A DNA stretch of 64,000 bases from Methanoculleus horonobensis (lineage in GTDB: Archaea > Halobacteriota > Methanomicrobia > Methanomicrobiales > Methanoculleaceae): positions 186,001-250,000 of the forward strand of contig NZ_BCNY01000015.1 of assembly GCF_001602375.1 (NCBI RefSeq), in the 5' to 3' direction. The notes under the pieces are model-generated. The model had not been told where the DNA came from. It made no database searches and saw only the letters and a program-made list of their open reading frames with translations. Both the position numbers and the translations under genes were made by a program. This document shows positions 58,851-64,000 of this stretch, piece by piece. Position 1 is the stretch's first letter. The number at the start of each line of letters is the position of its first letter.

Positions 58851-60025
58851 GATCGCTTCTTTCCCGCATTGCCGGGGAGGTTCGGGCGCTCGCCGTCGTC
58901 GACGGCGAGACCGCATACATCCGCGACCCGGTCTTTCCTGTCATCCGGAACCGCGTGCACGCCGAGGTCGCAAAAGCGATGCTCCGTCTCGGGGGTGATC
59001 CGCTCGTGGGTCCGGTCCTGAACTATGCCGTAGGGTGCCAGAACCCGGACGGATCCTGGAACGAGGTTCACGTCAACTACAACGAGCCTTCGGCTCTGAT
59101 CACGGCGTTCATCGGCGACGCGCTCCTGGAAGCGGCGGAGCCGTATCCGCACGAGGAAGCACTCCGAAAGGCCCGGGACTACGTCCTCGCCGCCGAGAGG
59201 AGCCCCGGGTGCTTCCTGAAGTCCCGGGGATACACCGCCGACCACCTGAACGTCGACGCCTCCTGCGGGGCGTTCCTCGCCCGATACGCGGGGCGCTACG
59301 ACGACGAGGAAGCCCGTGCGGCCGCGCTGCGGGCGGCGGAGAACGTCGTCAGCCACCAGCACCCCGGCGGCGTCTACCCCTACGCGGTCGATAAAGGGAC
59401 CTATCCTTTCGTCTTCGATCTCCCCTGCGTGCACTACCAGGGGGTGACGGCTTACTACCTCGCAAAGGCAAACGACGTCTTGTGCGACGAGCGGATCGAC
59501 GAGAGCATCGCAACGGGCATGCGGTGGCTCGCGAACGCCCAGCGCCCCGACGGGCGGTTCGACTGGTCAAAGAGCGGCCTCTCCTTCGCCTACTGCCTCT
59601 CCGGGGCGTACGCGTTCGGCCTTGCCTCGTTCGTCTACGCCTCGCGGGCGGACGAGCGCTACCGGGAGCACGCCGACCGCTGCCTCGAACGGCTCGAGCG
59701 GGACGTGCAGGGACTCGCCCCCCGGTGGGAGCCCGGCTCCTGGCCCGGTCTCGTCCCGTCCATCGCCACGGCGGCGAAGGCGGCGTCGCTCGGGCACTAC
59801 CCGTTACAGCACCGGGCGTTCCGGTTCGGCTACGGCATGTACCGCGAGATCGCCCGCCGCCGGTACGGCAGAACTGCAGAGACACGGTCGTTCGAGGCCC
59901 TCTGCCGGCTGCTCCGGATCCGGTCATCGACCGTGGAACCGTCGAATAACTTCCCCGATCTCTTCATGACCTCGGAGGTGCTCGACTGTCTCAGCCAGTC
60001 GGGCGTATGGGAGAACCACGCATGA
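58835..60025 (+). CDS. Alpha/alpha-toroid protein of the polysaccharide operon
   Basis: 396 residues, all helical, with no signal peptide. It has repeats of the terpene-cyclase/prenyltransferase alpha-alpha toroid kind: GCQNPDGSWNEVHVNYNEP, ANAQRPDGRFDWSKSG (the QNPDGSW-like QW motif) and HPGGVYPYAVDKG. The DxDD acid of squalene-hopene cyclases is not seen. The start at 58835 lies in the preceding GT4 gene and its stop overlaps the next start (ATGA), so it is tightly coupled to the operon. It may act on a sugar or lipid-linked glycan. Function is unknown. Confidence 0.75.
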   Translation: MDGRVRSLLSRIAGEVRALAVVDGETAYIRDPVFPVIRNRVHAEVAKAMLRLGGDPLVGPVLNYAVGCQNPDGSWNEVHVNYNEPSALITAFIGDALLEAAEPYPHEEALRKARDYVLAAERSPGCFLKSRGYTADHLNVDASCGAFLARYAGRYDDEEARAAALRAAENVVSHQHPGGVYPYAVDKGTYPFVFDLPCVHYQGVTAYYLAKANDVLCDERIDESIATGMRWLANAQRPDGRFDWSKSGLSFAYCLSGAYAFGLASFVYASRADERYREHADRCLERLERDVQGLAPRWEPGSWPGLVPSIATAAKAASLGHYPLQHRAFRFGYGMYREIARRRYGRTAETRSFEALCRLLRIRSSTVEPSNNFPDLFMTSEVLDCLSQSGVWENHA

Positions 60026-62169
60026 AACAAGTATTGCTCGACCTGCAGTCAGGGTCCATCCAGGTGGAGAACGTCCCCGTTCCCACCGTAACGAGGGGGG
60101 TCGTCGTCGAGAACGCCTATTCCCTCATCAGCGCCGGCACCGAGTCGTCGCTCATCAATCTCGCACAGCAGTCGCTCGTCGGCAAGGCAAAGGCACGCCC
60201 CGACGACGTGAAGAAAGTCCTCCAGAAGGTCGGAACGGACGGCCCTCTCTCGGCCTACCAGCAGGCGATGAGCCGTCTCTCCAAACCCGAACCGCTCGGC
60301 TACAGTTCTGCGGGCACGGTGGTGACGACGGCATCCGACGAGTTCGAGGTCGGCGACCGCGTCGCCTGCGCCGGGGCCGGGTATGCGGTGCATGCCGAGT
60401 ACGTCTCGGTGCCAAAGAACCTCTGCGTCAGGATCCCCGACGGCGTCGAATTCCGGGAGGCGGCGTTCACGACCGTGGGAGCGATCGCGATGCACGGCGT
60501 CAGAAACGCGAACGTCACCGTGGGCGAGAACGTCGCGGTGATCGGGCTCGGGCTGATCGGGCTTCTCACCGTCCAGATCCTCAAAGCCGCGGGGTGCCGG
60601 GTGATCGGGATCGACATCGACCCCGAAAAACTCGCGCTTGCGGCTGACCTCGGCGCGGACGTCGCTTCAAACTACGACGGCCTCTTCGAGAGGGTGCGGG
60701 CGTTCTCGCCGTTCGGGGCGGACGCGGTCATCATCACCGCGGCCACTAAATCAAGCGCACCCATCGAGGCCGCCGGCCGCCTGGTTCGGGATAAGGGGAG
60801 GGTCGTGGTCGTCGGGAACGTCGGCATGGATCTGCCCCGCGACGTCTTCTACGAGAAAGAGGCGGAGGTCGTCGTCTCCCGATCCTATGGCCCCGGCCGC
60901 TACGACAGGAACTACGAGGAGCGGGGGATCGACTACCCGATCTACGTCAGGTGGACGGAGAAGAGGAACATGGAGGCGTTCCTCGAACTGGTGCGGCAGA
61001 AGAAGATCGATCTCGACCGCCTGATCACGCACACCTTCCCGCTCGACGACGCGCCGGGGGCCTACGACCTCATCAACACCGGAAAGGAACGGTTCATCGG
61101 GGTTCTCCTGCAGTACAGCCCGAACGGTTCGGGCGCCTCCGGCACCGTCGTCAGCCTCGCAAAGCCCGGCGCACGGAAGCGCAAGGTTCCGGCCGCGGCC
61201 CGGACGCTCGGGTGCATCGGCGCAGGGGTTCACGCCCAGAGCGCCCTCTATCCCCTCCTGCCGAACCTCCCGGTGAACCTCGGGGGGCTTGCGACCGCGA
61301 CGGGACTCTCGGCGCAGACGGTCGCAAAGAAGTACGGCTTTTCCTACTGCACCACCGACTACCATAAGATCCTCGACGATCCCGATATCGACGCGGTGAT
61401 GATTGCGACGAGAAACGATCTCCACGCGCCGATGGCGATCGACGCGCTCTATGCCGGAAAAGACGTCTTCGTGGAGAAGCCGCTCGCGACCGATATCGAG
61501 AGTCTCCGCCGGATCGTCGAGGCCAGAAACGAGTCCGGGCAGCGGCTGATGGTCGGGTTCAACCGCCGCCACTCCCCGCTTGCGGTGAGGATGAAGGGGT
61601 TCTTCGCAAACCGGGCAACCCCCACCGTCATGCACTACCGGGTCAACGCCGGGCAGATCCCGCCCGAACACTGGGTGCACGACGACGAGCAGGGCAGCGG
61701 GATGCTGATCTCGGAGTGCTGCCACTTCATCGACTTCATGCAGTACATCACCGGTGCGCGGCCGGTTCAGGTCGTCGCCCGGGCGATCGAACCGACCGGA
61801 ACCATCCAGAAGTACGACAATTTCCAGGCGACCCTGACATTCGACGACGGGTCGCTCGGCACCGTCACCTACACGACGCTCGGCGACCGGTCCTACCCCA
61901 AAGAGACCGTCGAGGTCTTCGCCGGCAACGCTGTCGGGAGGATCACCGACTTCCGCGACCTCGAACTCCGGCGGGAGGGGAAGGCATCGAGGGAGAAGCG
62001 GTGGCTCACCCAGGAGAAGGGGTTTGCCGAGGAACTCCAGGCGTTCGTGAAGGGCGAGGAGCCGGACTTCGCCGGAAGCGTCGCGACGACGCTCGCTACA
62101 TTTGCTGCATGGGAGTCGATCGATACCGGGGCGGCGCAGGAGATCGATCTCGGGCGGGTGGGGTTGTAG
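60022..62169 (+). CDS. Two-domain oxidoreductase: zinc-type ADH plus Gfo/Idh/MocA
   Basis: 715 residues. The first half (1-365) is an MDR dehydrogenase with GLGLIGLLTVQILKAAGCRV and no clear structural zinc cysteines. The second half (about 395-715) is a Gfo/Idh/MocA domain with LGCIGAGVHAQSALYPL, MIATRNDLHAPMAIDAL and EKPLATDIES. This fusion is a recognised family in polysaccharide loci, often near heparinase-like genes. It probably changes a sugar nucleotide or lipid-linked sugar. It overlaps the toroid gene by four bases and ends the operon. Confidence 0.9.
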   Translation: MKQVLLDLQSGSIQVENVPVPTVTRGVVVENAYSLISAGTESSLINLAQQSLVGKAKARPDDVKKVLQKVGTDGPLSAYQQAMSRLSKPEPLGYSSAGTVVTTASDEFEVGDRVACAGAGYAVHAEYVSVPKNLCVRIPDGVEFREAAFTTVGAIAMHGVRNANVTVGENVAVIGLGLIGLLTVQILKAAGCRVIGIDIDPEKLALAADLGADVASNYDGLFERVRAFSPFGADAVIITAATKSSAPIEAAGRLVRDKGRVVVVGNVGMDLPRDVFYEKEAEVVVSRSYGPGRYDRNYEERGIDYPIYVRWTEKRNMEAFLELVRQKKIDLDRLITHTFPLDDAPGAYDLINTGKERFIGVLLQYSPNGSGASGTVVSLAKPGARKRKVPAAARTLGCIGAGVHAQSALYPLLPNLPVNLGGLATATGLSAQTVAKKYGFSYCTTDYHKILDDPDIDAVMIATRNDLHAPMAIDALYAGKDVFVEKPLATDIESLRRIVEARNESGQRLMVGFNRRHSPLAVRMKGFFANRATPTVMHYRVNAGQIPPEHWVHDDEQGSGMLISECCHFIDFMQYITGARPVQVVARAIEPTGTIQKYDNFQATLTFDDGSLGTVTYTTLGDRSYPKETVEVFAGNAVGRITDFRDLELRREGKASREKRWLTQEKGFAEELQAFVKGEEPDFAGSVATTLATFAAWESIDTGAAQEIDLGRVGL

Positions 62170-62602
62170 GACTGTCCCGGAGGGGCCCCCCACCGACCCC
62201 TTCGTCAGGCTCTGTTGAACTGTTACCCCTGCTCACTTTCGTATACGTCCACCAACCAATCTCTACCCGGCTGCATCATCCGCACGTAACGATGCATAAT
62301 TCCTGTTCTATGACATTCCGTGCATCACACCAACCAAATCGTGTTAATTGCGCCCGGTGTATAGTGTCACGTTATTTTAGAGTTTGATGCATGAGACGTA
62401 ACGCCAATAACCGCACGCGCAGAGGGCCAGGAGATCTCTAAATTCAAGATGGCGAAAAGCACTAGCACGGATGTATTGGGAGTATCACCGCACCTCGCAC
62501 CTGGCGGTGCTCCCGCTCCGGCCGCTCGCTACGCTCACGCCCGTCGCGCAAAAAAAACACCCGGGGAGAGCCCGGGCCCCCCGCCTGATACCGGCTCAGC
62601 GT
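62170..62602. other. Gene-free stretch after the polysaccharide operon
   Basis: No gene supported. It includes ACGTAACG twice (near 62283 and 62396), GATGCAT twice, an AT-rich GTTATTTTAGAG, and a GC-rich block at about 62490-62550 (CCGCTCGCTACGCTCACGCC). The right end holds the terminator of the radical SAM gene. Confidence 0.5.
62549..62577 (-). terminator. Hairpin plus T-run terminator of the radical SAM gene
   Basis: On the minus strand CCCGGG-CTCTC-CCCGGG is followed after two bases by eight T residues. It lies 26 bases after the stop codon and is the clearest terminator in the window. Confidence 0.75.
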
Positions 62603-63811
62603 TTACAGAGACGAAATCCGGGTGTTCTGGATATACGCCAGCTGTTCGCTGATTCGCTCCGGGATCGTGCGGGCATCCTGCCCCATAACGGCCTCATGCC
62701 ACTCCTCCCGGCACGAGCAGTCCAGTCCGTCGAACTCCGACGTATCGAAATGGGAGTTGTAGCGCTGGATCGCTTCGGTGATCTCGGTATCGCACTTCCC
62801 GCAGTTCCGGGCCCAGTCGAGCGACTCGACCGAGTAGTTCCAGGGGCTGACGTAGACGTGGGCACGATCCCCGAACCGCTCCCGGCACTGCTGCAGGAGT
62901 TCGACGAGCGTCCAGAGCCACGGCGGGCGGTAGAGATCGTTCTTCCAGAGTTCGTGCACGACGGTGTTCTTCTCGACCGTCGTCACCTCGAGGTCGACGG
63001 AGTCGATCCCGCGGGAGACGCAGTAGGAGATGGTCTGCAGGATATCGTCTATCGCCTCGCCTTCGGCGAGGAACGGCGGTTTCACCAGGAGAAGCGGTTT
63101 CGTCAGCACGCCCATCCCTCGCATCCTCGAATGGAAGACGTCGAAGTTGTTCGCCGAGAACCCCTTGTTGATGCAGAGGTTCATCACCTGGGCGTTTGCA
63201 GACTCGAACCCGAACGCCACCTCGAGCTGCCGCCCGTTTAAGGCTTTCTTCATCCTTGCCACGTGCTCGTCGGGGGAATAATCGATCCTCGATTCGACGA
63301 CCACCCTCTTGATGTTTTTGTAGCCGTCGATGTACGAGCAGATCTTCTCGATGGCGGCAACCGGCATCTCTCGTTCGTTAAAGATATTGCCGTCGTTGTA
63401 GATCGAGACGATCGGGTAATCCCCGAGATCGACGGCGTCCATCACGTGCTCGAACTGCGCAACGTATTCGTCCGCCGAGACCTCCCTGCCCCGGGAGGTT
63501 GCACAGTAGAATCCGCACATGGTGCACCCCCCCGTCTTCTCGACCCACTCGCACCCCGTGGAGCGAAGGAAGATGATCAGTCTTCGTATGGGCTGATCGT
63601 CGAGATGTCCGATCCGCTCCTCCCACCCGATGGGAACCGTAAAATCGAGGTCTTGTGGAGCGTTTCCATTCCGCTTGCGCAGGCCCCCGGCCAGTGCCCG
63701 GATCTCGTTTAAAATGTCATTCTCCGATGAGTGACCCGTGAAGGTCTCTGCGCTGCTACTGCTATCAGGTACGGCCCGATCTAGAATAATTATCCCCCCT
63801 GCTCCGGGCAT
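62603..63811 (-). CDS. Radical SAM protein, RaSEA-like (archaeosine synthesis)
   Basis: 402 residues. The cluster motif is C-x8-C-x2-C (C87, C96, C99) in RSTGCEWVEKTGGCTMCGFY. Then VSIYNDGNIFNE, VVVESRIDYSP, VAFGFESANAQVMN and LVKPPFLAEGEA match the RaSEA/Elp3-like radical SAM barrel. A C-terminal CGKCD and DCSC pair may bind zinc or iron. RaSEA works with ArcS to turn preQ0-lysine at tRNA position 15 into archaeosine. ArcS is not in the window. The start is uncertain: the first 45 residues are not conserved-looking. A terminator follows. Confidence 0.78.
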   Translation of the reverse strand: MPGAGGIIILDRAVPDSSSSAETFTGHSSENDILNEIRALAGGLRKRNGNAPQDLDFTVPIGWEERIGHLDDQPIRRLIIFLRSTGCEWVEKTGGCTMCGFYCATSRGREVSADEYVAQFEHVMDAVDLGDYPIVSIYNDGNIFNEREMPVAAIEKICSYIDGYKNIKRVVVESRIDYSPDEHVARMKKALNGRQLEVAFGFESANAQVMNLCINKGFSANNFDVFHSRMRGMGVLTKPLLLVKPPFLAEGEAIDDILQTISYCVSRGIDSVDLEVTTVEKNTVVHELWKNDLYRPPWLWTLVELLQQCRERFGDRAHVYVSPWNYSVESLDWARNCGKCDTEITEAIQRYNSHFDTSEFDGLDCSCREEWHEAVMGQDARTIPERISEQLAYIQNTRISSL

Positions 63812-63887
63812 GCGCCCTCATGCCGACGGCACACGTTCCCGGTGACTGTCGCCTTATCTTACCAAGACATACCCCTGATAGGCTTTC

Positions 63888-63899
63888 GCATATTTAAAG
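63888..63899. promoter_or_regulatory. TATA-like box near the right edge
   Basis: CATATTTAAAG is a good TATA match, but no start codon at the right distance can be assigned on either strand. Confidence 0.3.
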
Positions 63900-63925
63900 T
63901 TTGTCCAATTCGCCAGATTATCGGG

Positions 63926-64000
63926 TCATGTTTCGGAAAAGGTATTCTCTGACAGGAAATCCAGGAAATCAGGCAGTTCGTTGAGAAGAACCGGATCCCG
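63926..64000 (-). CDS. Possible C-terminus of a gene outside the window
   Basis: The minus strand is open for 24 codons from the window edge to a TGA and reads DPVLLNELPDFLDFLSEN. It is leucine-rich and of normal chromosomal composition. It is too short to identify, and chance cannot be ruled out. Confidence 0.35.
   Translation of the reverse strand, partial: RDPVLLNELPDFLDFLSENTFSET

Noticed and set aside
62449-62652. 67-codon plus-strand frame (MAKSTSTDVLGVS)
   Set aside because: Low-complexity Ala/Pro/Arg composition, overlaps the terminator and 3' end of the radical SAM gene on the other strand.

Overview
The window reads as chromosome from a methanogenic euryarchaeon of the Methanomicrobiales, most likely Methanoculleus or a close relative (the genus is inference). 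The signs are GC-rich coding sequence, archaeal TATA boxes a short distance upstream of starts, ribosomal protein L40e, a C-terminal Bud32 kinase fragment, a sulfide-type Thi4, UPF0216, RibL, the methanogen dihydropteroate-synthase-like protein, a RaSEA-like radical SAM protein and tRNA genes without an encoded CCA.

Layout. 1-3.6 kb: housekeeping genes (Bud32 end, XTP/dITP diphosphatase, L40e, DUF1917, Thi4, HtpX). 3.65-3.80 kb: tRNA-Gly(TCC) and tRNA-Val(CAC). 3.8-22.2 kb: an accessory region whose edges and one internal point carry copies of the 3' end of tRNA-Val, as expected of tandem integrations into that gene. Its first segment (3.8-8.1 kb) is AT-rich and holds a ribbon-helix-helix regulator, a membrane transglutaminase-like protein and an AlbA_2 ATPase-like regulator. 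The second segment begins with another ribbon-helix-helix gene and a CPBP protease. It then passes through GC-rich genes, three neighbours of which are broken (12.1-15.1 kb), and ends in an AT-rich stretch with a HEPN protein, an orphan immunity-like protein and a TIR-STAND NTPase. No intact integrase is visible.

22.3-31 kb: a seven-repeat FG-GAP secreted protein and assorted metabolic genes (hydrolase, ACT + UPF0210, VOC, Fe-S flavoprotein, cupin, TudS/DUF1722, methyltransferase). 30.0-35.4 kb: a phosphate system, with an AbrB-PhoU regulator divergent from pstS, a fused pstC-pstA, pstB and phoU. 35.4-53.5 kb: RNase II-type exonuclease, MscS channel, LUD protein, tandem-Cache lipoprotein, glutamine synthetase-like enzyme, M28 peptidase, UPF0216, MerR-like regulator, YgjP peptidase, PAS-GAF-PAS sensor, RibL and JAMM pair, cupredoxin-fasciclin surface protein, DHPS-like protein, PHP and TruA.

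53.9-62.2 kb: a co-directional surface-polysaccharide operon (GT2, WecB, WecC, GT4, alpha/alpha-toroid protein, two-domain oxidoreductase). 62.6-63.8 kb: a RaSEA-like radical SAM protein with a clear terminator. The right edge may hold the last codons of another minus-strand gene.

The most interesting material is the tRNA-Val island: three attachment-site copies, two RHH genes each abutting one copy, a TGGCCA triplet phased at exactly 10 bp in front of the first RHH gene, and a HEPN / TIR-STAND defence-like cargo.
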